A DNA stretch of 64,000 bases from Paraconiothyrium sp. Pb-2020 (Eukaryota; Ascomycota; Dothideomycetes; Pleosporales; Didymosphaeriaceae): positions 1,364,001 to 1,428,000 of the forward strand of contig JAJUBI010000006.1 of the NCBI GenBank assembly GCA_022419385.1, read 5' to 3'. How positions within the stretch are numbered: position 1 is the stretch's first letter; each line of letters begins with the position of its first letter. Below are positions 11,547-21,997 of this stretch, piece by piece. The translations under genes and the position numbers were made by a program. Below the pieces are notes generated by a model. The model did not search any database. It was given only the letters and a program-made list of their open reading frames with translations, and was not told the origin of the DNA.

Positions 11547-12807
11547 AAGTTTGGCAGCGTTTGTGATCTATCTAATGGTCGAATATCCACTTCGAAGCCC
11601 TTTCAAGATCTTTGCGGTGCAATTGAGGATTTTTGTCTGTATAATGTTAATTCTAGTTGCTAGTGAGGACAGTTATTACATGTGAATGGCGCGGAGCAAC
11701 GTAAAAGGGGTCTTTTAAATCATCGTGAGAGCTGCATAAACAATGTTGTGGTAGACCAATATACAATATTGTCTTTATCCAGAGATAGCTACCCGCTACA
11801 CACTATGTCAGAGCAATGATGAGTCCATTACCCTGGATTAGGCAACACAAAGTCTGTGGTAAGCAAGGTCTTTGTTTCGGGTGGGCGCCCATAACTATTT
11901 ACCAAGAGGTACAGCTTAGTAGCTCATCGAGGGAATATGGACCTTGGTCAGGAAGTTTCAACCGCTGCAACTCTTACCAAGGCTCGCAACCGCCCTTCAG
12001 ACAGTAAAAACCATCCAAAGCTCTCGAGAATGTCGAGGAGTGTGGTGACACAGTCCGATCTGAAGCAACTCAGAACTTCACTATCGCACCATAGTGACCG
12101 ATAGCTTTACTCAGGCCTGTTGGACACTCTCAGCTGATAAATCACCAGACGATATGGCAATCATTTCGTTCTAGTATATGATAGCTGATCTGTAGCTTTC
12201 ATCCAATTTAACTTAAGTCTCTTTTTTTCAGCAAGGCCTAAAGGTCGAAAAGGCAATTCTCACCTTGAAGTAGACCCTGGATGCCGCTTGTAGAACGTGA
12301 CGACTTAGGACACATGTCACGGTCTCCAAATCGTGTGGTAAGGGTTTAGTTGCCGATGCGGCGAAACATGCGGCGTCGGCCCGGGATGTCGGCACTTGCG
12401 TCATATTGCGCCCTATCGTGCACGCAATAGCTCGTTGACCTTCCAATTTTCCCACTCGAGCCAAGCTCGCGCCCTGTATTATGGTACATTCGTTACCATT
12501 TTGATTGGCTGAAGACGTTCTCTAGTGATTACTCTGTTTACGGCTATTGCTAAACAATCGACTTGCTGACAGGTTAGCGTCAGCAGTCTAGATAGCAGGT
12601 AGATAGATTTGCGATACAATTGCTCTAGATTCTGAGCAAGGGAAGCTGAAGAATACATAAGAAGCAAGCATCCTTCGATCGAAACAATAGTACTTTGGAG
12701 TCACTACGTCAGGATTAATCATCACGATTACTCAGAGCCACGCAACCGTCAGTTCTACTAAATGCACATCTTCGTCCTCGACGGCTCTGACAACCTAGTG
12801 TAAGGCC
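11547..12807. other. Intergenic region, no gene seen
   Basis: About 1.26 kb. Three short frames (11816-12007, 12228-12464, 12479-12667) have no motif and poor composition. The DNA is moderately AT-rich. Its right end must hold the cyanamide hydratase promoter; no clear TATA box is visible. Confidence 0.4.
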
Positions 12808-13666
12808 ATGTCTAAGCTCGCAGATCACTCCAGAAAGACCCTCGAGACCTATGGGTGGACTTCCGTTCCGCACGATCAGTCGATTCTTCTCAACAACGTC
12901 AGTCCGTGGAGTCCTGCGACGTATGATGTAGCCGAGATTCGCATACCTGACACCGATCTTGCAAAGAAGGTGACAGAATATGCAAAAGAGAATCTACCGG
13001 AACAGGTATACAATCACTCTATGCGAGTATACCTTTACGGTGAGCAATCCTGAATACCCTGAGCAGGACATGTCGCAGCCAACCCTAACCACTTAAACAG
13101 GCGCCGTCATTGCTCAAAAGCACTTACCTTCATTTTTACCAAGTCTAGAGACCTATTACTTGACAAGTCTTCTCCACGACATCGGTACTACCCTTGAAAA
13201 CCTCCATGCGACTCTTCTATCGTTCGAATTCTACGGAGGATACCTCGCATTAAACATACTACAAGAGTACGGCGCACCCAAAGAGCAAGCGGAAAGTGTA
13301 GTCGAAGCAATAATTCGGCATCAAGACCTGGGTGATGTCGGTACAATCACGACCGTCGGGCAATTGATCCAACTTGCTACTCTTTTCGGTACGTGGAAAG
13401 TATAGCAATTGAAACCACTAATGGAGCCTGACACTAACGAGGAGGATCTCTTAGATAACGCAGGTAAAAACCCTAATCTCATAAGCAAACGTACCATTGA
13501 GTCGGTTGTTGCTACCTATCCGCGCAATCAATGGTCGAGTTGCTTCGCGCACACCATCAAGGAGGAGTTAGCATTGAAACCGTGGGCGCACTCATCGGCA
13601 ATCCCAAAGTTCGTTGAGACCGTGGCGGGGAACAAATTAATGGAGCCGTGGGACGAGACTTCATGA
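12808..13666 (+). CDS. Cyanamide hydratase, HD-domain metalloenzyme
   Basis: Hydrates cyanamide to urea in the cytosol; fungal homologues detoxify cyanamide or related nitriles. Three exons, join(12808..13039,13101..13388,13455..13666), give 243 aa, matching the length of the Myrothecium enzyme. HD-superfamily metal ligands are visible: NHSMRVY near residue 70, His103-Asp104 in SLLHDIGT, and the later RHQDLG. The conserved GQLIQLATLFDN block is restored only by the second splice, and the C-terminus has the family KPWAHSSAIPKF and LMEPWDE. Introns are 61 and 66 bp. The gene converges on the MBL hydrolase at 13894. Without splicing it reads as three unrelated short frames. It is an accessory gene, probably for nitrogen scavenging or chemical defence (inference). 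Confidence 0.93.
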
Positions 13667-13893
13667 TCTTTGGACTGGATCTATGTATGCATTGCTGGAA
13701 TTTCGACTGAGTTACAACCTTGCCATGACAAGATACCTGTATTTCGGGGTGTTTCTCCATATGAATGTGCGCTACAATGGGGAACCCGATTCTGGTGGTT
13801 TATATGAACTTGTAACTTCTAGCTTTCTCGTCTATCGTTAATCGTTTGCCCTGTATAATATGAGCTTACATTGCAAATGTCCGGCTGTTTATC

Positions 13894-14823
13894 TCAACTC
13901 TTCGTTGTATCAATAGCGCTGTTTTCTTCTCGTATCTCCTTTATGGATTCAATGTTCTCGTGATGCACACCTTCGTATGCCTGACAATAAACCAGTTTCC
14001 CTGCGGCCAAGTCATCCTTCATTACCTCTTCCAAAGTCTTTTCCCACGCTGCAGGCTTCTCAACGGGCTCGCTCAGTGCTGTCAAGTACCGAACCGTGGT
14101 GTCGATCAATGATTTATCGAAACCTCCGGCCCTGATCCGGTCTGGACAACCATGCGCAGGCAATATTTTCTTAATAGGTAATTGCGCCATTCGCCCCAGC
14201 TCCTGTATATGTTTCTCGAGATCTTCGGCGTCTGAGAGGTAGGTCACTGTATCCTCGAGCATATCGCCAGCGAATACCAGACCTGATTCTGGGATGAAAA
14301 GGAGCGTGGAATCCGCGGTGTGAATGTGGAAATTGTGCAATTCGACTGTGATGCTGCCGACTTGAATCGATAAGGTCATCTCGTAGGTCTCCGTAGGGAG
14401 CACAACGTCGATACTGGGTCCCTCACCTTCGCCGGGATTTCTCAGATTCTCCGCGTCCTTCTTCAACCTCTCGTACGTGCCCTTGTGGGCAACGATCTTC
14501 GTCTCTCGCAACGCCGAAGCTCCAGCTATATGATCGGCGTGGAAATGACTGTACACCGTTGTAACACTATCCGCCCCCAAGCTCCGCACATGCGCGAGCA
14601 TGTGGGCTCCGTGCGCAGGCGTTAGACCCGCGTCGAAGAGGAGGGCGGTATTTCCGTCGATGATACTGTATGATGCTACGCCCAAGGCCAAGGTCTCATC
14701 GTACCAGTTTGAGGATTGCCAAGGGCATGTGCGCCCATCGTAGTAGGCGTATATAGTGGTTGTTCCACCCGGACGGAAGGTGCGGAGAGTGGGGAGTTCA
14801 GGAGAGGCATTCGAAGTCGCCAT
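13894..14823 (-). CDS. Metallo-beta-lactamase-fold hydrolase
   Basis: 309-aa single-exon protein of the MBL superfamily. The zinc-binding HxHxDH signature is present as SHFHADHIAG (near residues 93-100). The further ligands of the fold follow: the His in NFHIHTADST, the Asp in VFAGDMLED and the His in KILPAHGCPD. There are no signal peptide and no membrane segment, so it is probably cytosolic. The substrate cannot be told from sequence; relatives include lactonases, glyoxalase II-type thioesterases and other hydrolases. It lies tail-to-tail with cyanamide hydratase (227 bp apart) and head-to-tail with the DUF4185 gene, within the accessory stretch. Start ATG at 14823 is the first in frame. 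Confidence 0.88.
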   Translation of the reverse strand: MATSNASPELPTLRTFRPGGTTTIYAYYDGRTCPWQSSNWYDETLALGVASYSIIDGNTALLFDAGLTPAHGAHMLAHVRSLGADSVTTVYSHFHADHIAGASALRETKIVAHKGTYERLKKDAENLRNPGEGEGPSIDVVLPTETYEMTLSIQVGSITVELHNFHIHTADSTLLFIPESGLVFAGDMLEDTVTYLSDAEDLEKHIQELGRMAQLPIKKILPAHGCPDRIRAGGFDKSLIDTTVRYLTALSEPVEKPAAWEKTLEEVMKDDLAAGKLVYCQAYEGVHHENIESIKEIREENSAIDTTKS

Positions 14824-15089
14824 GAATTGAGATGGAGTGACTGCGGGGATGCGGAAATGTCACACCATGCTTATAGTCAGCTGTAGGGCGCAGCTCGTCA
14901 CGAAGGGCTGGATGCACAGTATGCAGTTCTGTGCCAGAATGAAGCTTAGGGTGAGCGGTCGGGCACTAGTCCGTATTGGGAGGCACCAAACATGACATCA
15001 TCTTCCACTGGTACCATCATGCCTCAACCCTTACATGCATGTTCGCATGCGCTGAGTATATCCACCCCTTACCCAATACCATGCGAGTG

Positions 15090-16271
15090 TTACTCCAGAG
15101 CAAATGTGAACATGCCAGCAGCGACCTTTCCTCCTAGAGTGCCATCATCACTCCAGGTGATGAGAATCTTCCCTTCGCCCAGATTACTACCCCAAAGGTG
15201 TGGATAGATGCAGTACCTTGTCTTTGCATGGTCGGTGATCTTGGGCATTTCACCGAGCTCGTGAACGTCCCATGGTCCTTCAGGCCTTGGCGCAGCACCC
15301 ACGTAGAGTTTACTTACCATGAACTTTGCGCATCCAATCCAGAGGTATTCTTTACCGAGCGGTGCGAATTCTGGAACGTGGACTATTGCTCCTTGGCCTT
15401 GCCCGCAAAGTACATCATGGGCTAGCTCTCCAAAAGGCCCATGCGGTTGTGTGTACGTCGATTCCCATTTTCCGCTTTTCTTGAGAAATTGGTAGTTTGT
15501 TTTGTCCGCGAAGTCAGCATCTGTTTTGATCCTGGCCATGTAGTTGTCAAGGCCTTTTCCCGATAATAAATATGTCCAACCATCCGGCGCGGATATGTTA
15601 GACATATTTCCCCACAATGGCCCATCCCCAGGAAAAAGTGGAAACGTCCCCACTCGTTCGCATTCAAGGCTGCCATCAGGTCCTGTTATTCTTGCTCTCG
15701 CAACCCCCACTCCCGTTTGTCTCACTGCGGTTCCGCCGCACGTTTCGACTGGATCATAAAATAACCACCCTTCTTGACCTTCACCGCCAGGGGACTTGAT
15801 AATGCCACCAAAAGACCAGTTGACCAACCTTCTGTTGGCCTTGGTGTTTTCTGGCCGCTCACAGAATTCTTTCTCCTCGTGCGTATACGGCACGAATTCG
15901 GGGACTTTGGGGTCCGGATGCATATATTTGCTTTTGGTAGGATTACTCATGTCGGGGATAAGGGCAATACTGTTGTTCGTTACGCCCACAAAATCACCAT
16001 TGTCGTTGAAACAGAACGTATCGCCAAATATGTAATACATATGGCCCCCAAGTTCGACGGATCGGCCAAGATCGCGAGGATACTGGCGGCCAGATACGTC
16101 TTTGACCTCGCCAAGTAAACGAGGAGGACAAGCAAATTTCGGTGGCCAGGCTAGACGAGTGTCCGAGCGTAGAGCAGCCTGAGGAGAACCATCAGCTGGT
16201 CTGTCATTGCTCGCAACTGGTGCTGGGGAATTGCTTGATAACTTTGCGAAAGCAGATTTGAGGCGATCCAT
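15090..16271 (-). CDS. DUF4185-type beta-propeller protein
   Basis: 393-aa intronless protein. Blocks typical of the DUF4185 family, which is related to five-bladed-propeller glycosidases, are visible: RDLGRSVELGGHMYYIFGDTF near residue 67, then NNSIALIPDM, RRLVNWSFGGIIKSPGGEG, and a C-terminal GKILITWSDDGTLGGKVAAGMF. No signal peptide is evident; the N-terminus is a short Ser/Pro/Ala-rich arm. The family is often predicted to bind or cleave carbohydrate, but activity is not established for fungal members. Its start faces the mannanase gene (16881, plus) across 609 bp, so the two may share a promoter region, which would suit a polysaccharide-related role (inference). Confidence 0.82.
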   Translation of the reverse strand: MDRLKSAFAKLSSNSPAPVASNDRPADGSPQAALRSDTRLAWPPKFACPPRLLGEVKDVSGRQYPRDLGRSVELGGHMYYIFGDTFCFNDNGDFVGVTNNSIALIPDMSNPTKSKYMHPDPKVPEFVPYTHEEKEFCERPENTKANRRLVNWSFGGIIKSPGGEGQEGWLFYDPVETCGGTAVRQTGVGVARARITGPDGSLECERVGTFPLFPGDGPLWGNMSNISAPDGWTYLLSGKGLDNYMARIKTDADFADKTNYQFLKKSGKWESTYTQPHGPFGELAHDVLCGQGQGAIVHVPEFAPLGKEYLWIGCAKFMVSKLYVGAAPRPEGPWDVHELGEMPKITDHAKTRYCIYPHLWGSNLGEGKILITWSDDGTLGGKVAAGMFTFALE

Positions 16272-16880
16272 TTGGGAAACAACGACAGCGATTTCTCTAT
16301 TGAGCAGTTTGAATGGTAAGTTGGAAGCGCTTAAGTTTCATCAGCAGCGAGTTATCAACTGCAACCGAGGTACCTCGTGCTGGATCCTGTTCGTGCAGGC
16401 GCGTACTAGCCTCAAACAGGAAGCAATATTGAATTACATCATCGAGCAGGCCAGTCGCACTACTACCAGGTGATGCAATCCATAGCCACGACTACGACGG
16501 AACACCATCTCGGAGCGCCACGTCGTACTCTTGGTATCTCGATGCCGCAACGGCTTTCCTCAATTCCGACGCTTGGCGCTGGTCTTCGCTAACCGGGCCG
16601 TCGGGCGGGAGCGCTATGTTAACGATATGAGCACAATCTAAATTCATTAAAGAGGACGACATGTGGGCTCCTTTATTTCTTCTCGGCACCGCATTGCTTT
16701 TGTTCTCATTGATGGACTTCGAAAGGTCAAGAAAATGCCTTCTCACGATGTTTCATCATCAGCTAAGTGTTGGCGTCCTTAGAGCACCAGAATCCGGTAG
16801 GGTTGGAGATATATTTAAGGCGATAGAACGTCAGTGTCGCAGTGTCGCTATAGACTGGCACAATCTGCCCTATTGCGACA
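16272..16880. promoter_or_regulatory. Divergent promoter region, DUF4185 gene / GH26 mannanase
   Basis: 609 bp between two divergently transcribed genes. A TATA-like run (atatatttaa, 16808-16817) lies about 65-75 bases before the mannanase ATG. Short frames here have no protein character. I see no clear activator site that I would name. Confidence 0.35.
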
Positions 16881-18484
16881 ATGTTGTTCTTACGAGCATT
16901 CGGTCTCGTCGCTACTGCGAGCAGCGTTCTCGCGCAGATAACCGTATATGAAGCTGAATCTGCTGTCTTAAACGGCGTCGCGGTTGGCACTTCCGTCACA
17001 GGTTTTACCGGTTCGTGGATTCCCTTACCTGTCACTGCGTCTATATCCTCCAGCATTCGTATGCATATGTCACATCATCCGTACAATACGTCGTCCAAAT
17101 CTCAATGCGGCCCATACAAGGTTTCTCTAGCTCACAAGAATAGGGACCGGATATGTGGAAGGCTTCGACACTGCAACCGATACCATCACCTTCAACGTAT
17201 CGAGTAGCGCTTCGAAACTTTATGATCTCAGCATCATCTACAACGGGCCGTACGGAGACAAGTTCACTACTGTCGTCCTCAATGGCGTTGGTGGCTCGCA
17301 GATTTCTCTCCCAGCGACTACGAACTGGACGACCGTCGCGGCCGGCCAAGTGTTGCTCCAAGCGGGGAACAACACCATTCAGATACAAAACAACTGGGGT
17401 TGGTATCTCGTAGATTCGATTAAAATTGCGCCGGCCGCTAAGCGTGGGGCTCACAAAATCACGACGACGCCTATCAACAAGAACGCAAATATTGATGCGA
17501 AGGCCTTGCTCAAGTATCTCGGCAGCATCTACGGAAAAAAGATCCTGTCCGGTCAACATGATCAGGCCTCACTTGATTGGGTTACTCAGAACGTGGGCAA
17601 GACTCCGGCCATCGGCGGTTATGATTTCATGGATTACACTGAAAGCCGGAAAGCTTACGGCGCTTCGTCAACGGACGTCGACAAGGCAATAGCTTTCGCG
17701 AAGACGGGCGGTATAATCACTTTTCAGTGGCATTGGGGAGCACCAGCAGGCTTGTACGATACAGTTGATCATCCATGGTACAGTGGCTTCTACGCTGATG
17801 CTACCGACTTCAATATCGAGACGGCCCTTAAGGACACCACCAATGCCAACTACACCCTTCTCATCAAGGATATTGACACCATTGCCGTAGAACTGAAGAA
17901 GCTCCAAGCCGCAGCGGTGCCGATCATCTTCCGTCCACTGCACGAGGCTGAGGGCGCGTGGTTCTGGTGGGGGGCGAAAGGGCCAGATCCCGCAAAAAAG
18001 CTGTGGAATATTCTATACGACCGGCTCACCAACTACCACAAATTGAATAATCTGATTTGGGAGTGGAATTCGGTTGCTGCTGCATGGTACCCTGGAAATG
18101 ATAAGGTCGATCTGGTCAGCGCAGACACCTACAACCAAGGTGATCATGGGGTGAGTAATCTTCTTAGCACATCGATGAGACCAGGAAAGGCTAACGTGTA
18201 CATACTAGCCGATTTCCGCTACGTACAATAGCCTTCTTGCCCTAACGAACGACACCAAGATCATTGCTGCCGCAGAGATCGGATCTGTAATGGAGCCCGA
18301 TCAGCTGCAGGCATACCAAGCAGACTGGGTCTACTTTGCAGTTTGGAGTGGGGACTATATCTCTGGTGGCTCCTGGAATAGCTTAGACCTCCTCAAGCGG
18401 ATTTACGGCAGCGATTATGTACTGACGCTGGACGAAATTCAAGGCTGGAAAAAGACGAAATCTGTAAGAGTTTGGGAAGAATAG
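16881..18484 (+). CDS. Secreted endo-beta-1,4-mannanase, CBM35-GH26
   Basis: Cleaves mannan backbones of plant cell walls, outside the cell. Three exons, join(16881..17010,17144..18150,18209..18484), give 470 aa. A signal peptide spans residues 1-18 (cleavage after VLA). A CBM35 follows (about 20-145; EAESAVLNG, GYVEGFD, NNTIQIQNNWGWYLVDSI). The GH26 barrel starts with KYLGSIYGKKILSGQHDQ. The acid/base is Glu311 in RPLHEAEGAWFWWG and the nucleophile is Glu402 in AAAEIGS, with spacing as in characterised fungal GH26 mannanases. The first splice restores GFTGTGYVEGF, the CBM35 consensus; that intron is 133 bp with a weak GTTCGT donor. The second is 58 bp and standard. This is a plant-biomass enzyme, fitting a saprotroph or plant-associated fungus. 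Confidence 0.93.
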
Positions 18485-18948
18485 AGTTGCTTGCAGTGTC
18501 TTACACGTACTATGTGATGGGATTGTACTGTCAGGGAGTAGCCTGAATAAGGTCTCTCTCCGCAAACCTGGCCTTTGGATTTTCGACTGCTCGTAGCAAC
18601 TGGCTCAGAACCTATCGGTCTTCCCATGCCATAGCCCTTTGCTGGGTGTTAAACTTAATATGATAAACATACGACGCAAATAGTTCCCCTCAGTGGTAGA
18701 CATTCAGTGACAATAAATCACTACACAAGACATGACAGTAAGATTAGATGCTGGAAATTTGGTTATCGATTCGCTTTTAGAAAGACTATTTCCACCAGGT
18801 GACCAATTTGGAGGCCGAAAAGCTGACACAGGACTTAGGCGACGTTTTCTGCTCGGAAAATAATAACGAGGTTCTTCACGCGCCAAACAGCCGCGCAGGA
18901 ATCAGCACGATGAAGCTTTCGATGATGGACAGGAAGCCTCATCTGCAT
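18485..18948. other. Convergent intergenic region
   Basis: 464 bp between the 3' ends of the mannanase and the methyltransferase gene. Frames here are motif-free shadows. It should hold both polyadenylation regions. Confidence 0.4.
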
Positions 18949-19650
18949 TCAACCGATGACCTCGAGAACCACCATGCGCGCGCTAACACCGGCTCCACGA
19001 CGGTAGTCTCCCGAGTCCGCGCTGACGAGCTTTACCTTGCCGTTTGCAATCAACTTGTCGATTTCAGCACGGTACCCAACTTCCTCCCAGATATCATCCA
19101 GGATGGTAGCCACGATCCACCCGTCTTTTTTCACGATGCGGACGAATTCGGACAATACCTCTGGGCCCACATGGGCGTGTGTAAGGGTGCCGACGCATGT
19201 CACGGCATCAAAAGTATCGGTCCCCTCTTCGAGTGGCTTAGACAGATCGGTGGTATCAAGGTTTGTGTAGACATGAAGATTACCAGCGACCTTCAACATA
19301 CCCGGGGAAAGATCGATACCACTGATATGCTTGGCACCAAGCTTTGCGAGGGCAGCACCGACTAGGCCCGTGCCACAGCCAGCGTCGAGGATCTGTATCT
19401 TGTCCAGTGGCTGCTCAGGGCCGAGGTGCTTAGCTAATGTAGCGGCAGCCAGAGTAGGGGCGACATAGTCCTGGTTGGGTTGTACAAGGTCTGTGTCATA
19501 CGAAGCAGCCCATTCATCGTAGAGGGAGCGCAAATCGGTAAGACCTTTGGCCGAGTAAGCGCGGTTGAGCCACTCGATGTTGGTGGTGACAGGTTTCTTG
19601 TCAATGTTGGTGGTGACAGGGTTGTTGTTGGTGGTGGTGACGGTGGCCAT
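18949..19650 (-). CDS. METTL27-like SAM-dependent methyltransferase
   Basis: 233-aa class I methyltransferase. It resembles the Williams-Beuren region protein METTL27 and its fungal relatives, whose substrate is unknown. Motif I is clear: LDAGCGTGLVGAAL, preceded by LYDEWAASYDTDL. SAM-binding motif II is GIDLSPGML, and FDAVTCVGTLTH is the post-motif block. The C-terminal half has VRIVKKDGWIVATILDDIWEEVGYRAEIDKL, as in fungal homologues. The N-terminal 26 residues contain a repeated TNI/VTT pattern from a small duplication in the DNA. Start ATG at 19650; ATG codons just after the repeat are lacking, so this start is the best available. Single exon. Confidence 0.85.
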   Translation of the reverse strand: MATVTTTNNNPVTTNIDKKPVTTNIEWLNRAYSAKGLTDLRSLYDEWAASYDTDLVQPNQDYVAPTLAAATLAKHLGPEQPLDKIQILDAGCGTGLVGAALAKLGAKHISGIDLSPGMLKVAGNLHVYTNLDTTDLSKPLEEGTDTFDAVTCVGTLTHAHVGPEVLSEFVRIVKKDGWIVATILDDIWEEVGYRAEIDKLIANGKVKLVSADSGDYRRGAGVSARMVVLEVIG

Positions 19651-21997
19651 GGCGGTGGTGTTGGTTGCTTTGGGGGACTGCGAGATTGGGCGACTGCGTT
19701 TGGGCTAATTGACACGATTGTTGCTTTCGGCTCGGCCTTGGGAGTCACGGAAATGATCTGGAAGAGATTGAGTATGTTTGATACTTCCAATTGCTACTAA
19801 GAGTCAGCCTTGACGAGACAGGGGCGAGTGCTTGTTGGACCTTTTGCTTCTTGAGACTGGTGAGGAGCAGAGGCGAGAATGCTGGCTCTAGATGCTTTAG
19901 TGAGGGGAACCCGCGCGATTTAAATACTGCAGCAGTTCAGGGATGCGATCAAGCATATCCAGCTAAGCAAGAGAAAAGTGGTGTAGGAGAGCCCGAACTC
20001 GCGCAGTTCATTGCAGTATTGTTCACCATTCACAGGCTGAGGGAGGCCATGGGCCCTGGGGTTGCGGGCCGAGATTGGCTGCGCAGTATTGCCCCACAAA
20101 TGCCACCTTCAAACCAACTTCAGTCCTGCTGTAGAACGTGCGATCCATCAGGCAAGCGAACTGCGTAAATTCGCGCTGCTATCCCTGCCTGTTCCCCGCT
20201 TCTGCGAGTGGGGTGCGGATGGAGCGGTACCTCGATGGAAAACATACGACACGAAGGTTGTACCATGTGTGCCGCAGCGCAGTATGCAGAGGACATGGGC
20301 GGCCCAAGTCCAATAGAAACGGGACGTAGAGGAAGCGACCTGAGGGATTGGTATGGTGTCAGGTAGGGTAGTGACGGTCGAGACAGCGGCAATCGAGTCG
20401 CTGACCGGCGTACGGGGGCAGGTCGATCGGCCTAGTATACAAAAGCACACGTGCAGCTTGTGGTGTTGAAGTCAAGATGACGCTAGGTGGAGTTGGTTCA
20501 AGGGCGTCGCTTCCAGGTCGTGTCTTAGCAGCAGAACCGACAGCCCTCTTTACCTGCCCCGGACCTGGAGCAGCAATACGACGTCGCTCTCCACAGGTTC
20601 CTCCATTCACCCGCCGTGCCTCTAGTGGCCAAGCGCGAGGAATGGCGTCACGGCTGCAGGGGATCTTCGGCTGCATCGCCTCATCGTCGTTGGAGCAGGA
20701 TTGCGCCATCGCTCCAGGCCGGGCGAGCAGCCGAGCGCTTAGCCGCTACCGTCTAGCATCGGAAAGTGTTGAGCAGGTCGTGTTGTGCGCCCCACGCGCC
20801 AAGACACATGTCTATCCGGCAAGTCTCGTGGAGGCGGTAGTTGGCGCCGTGTCTGTGTTGACTCGAGTGGCTGGTCAGCCTCCAGGGCTGTCAGAGAGCC
20901 TTCTTGCCGTCCGATCCAACAGCCGCAAACCTGGCGACCATCGCAGTGTTGAGGGTGTACGCCCCGCGACCACTACTCAGGTATACCATGGCTGTGGCAT
21001 TCTCGTCTTCTGCTTCCCCTCGATCTGCGAGACTCGTGATTGAAACAATGCTCCACTGCCAATATGGGACCGGCGAGGGTGACCAACGGGACGGCCTTGG
21101 GGTCCGTCATTGCGGACATCGCGGCCAGGATATGCAGAGCTTGAGCTGTACTCCTCCCTGGTGTCGGTTCCCAAGGACCTCTTGCCTAGACTCTTTCGAG
21201 CGTGCACCCGCAATGGGATGCAGCGCATGTTCTGTCCTGGCTCTTTGAAAGCAGATTTCAGGGTCTCCTGCACCGCCCACTTGATGTACTGCAAAAATTT
21301 GGTCGTCAAAGTTTTCGCTAACAACATCACGGCGTCTGCATGAGCCCGTCCGTCTTCGTGAAGAAAGCTGCCAATGCCACGACACCATGGACCGAAACTA
21401 TTGCCTTCTCCTGCTAAGTCTTCTCTCGCCGTTGTTCCATGGAATATGGTATCATATCAGTATAATGTTAATTAGTCTTGCTCGAATACCCGAATCGAGG
21501 GACTACCACATCATGTCGTGGGCGTTGAAACGGGCAGCATCGTCGGGAGTGAAAGAGGCATTATCAAGCAGATTGCAGGTGAACTGGGACCTTTATCTAT
21601 CGTGTTGCAGCGCGGATCGTTTGTCGATATGAACACTTCATGTTCGTACCTACATACCCTCTGAGGAGTCTCGTAAAATGTCTCCGCTTCGGGTAAGCGC
21701 ATCCCTCCATCACGACTCCTCACACTGCACACTGCACCACGGTGCAGCCGGCGTTGACATGGATAGACAGCATTTACCCCGCCAAATGTTCGGTGAATGT
21801 TTCTTCCGTCTGAAGGCACTGTCCCACAAAATCATCCGCCTTGCTGAGAAGCCGCCGTCAATTACCGCCACGCTCAACGCCGATGGCGGGGTATCGGCGT
21901 CTGACGCCATTGCCGACGAGTTGGAGCTCCTCCCACGCTCACGTCTCTCCAAAACCCATTAAACCAGACAAACCCATATTTTCGTTTCCCTCACGCA
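19651..21997. other. 2.3-kb stretch without a supportable gene
   Basis: GC-rich DNA with long overlapping frames on both strands (for example 20477-21043 plus and 20977-21330 minus), none with a recognisable motif. The minus strand around 21040-21390 has gene-like amino acid runs (HILAAMSAMTDPKAVPLVTL and AVMLLAKTLTTKFLQYIKWA) in two frames. These could be pieces of a decayed protein, perhaps a regulator, but I cannot name one. No zinc-cluster or homeobox signature is visible. The last 100 bases hold the dehydrogenase promoter. Confidence 0.35.

Noticed and set aside
20477..21043. 188-codon plus-strand frame as a gene
   Set aside because: No motif, low-complexity Arg/Ser/Pro composition and overlapping open frames on the other strand.
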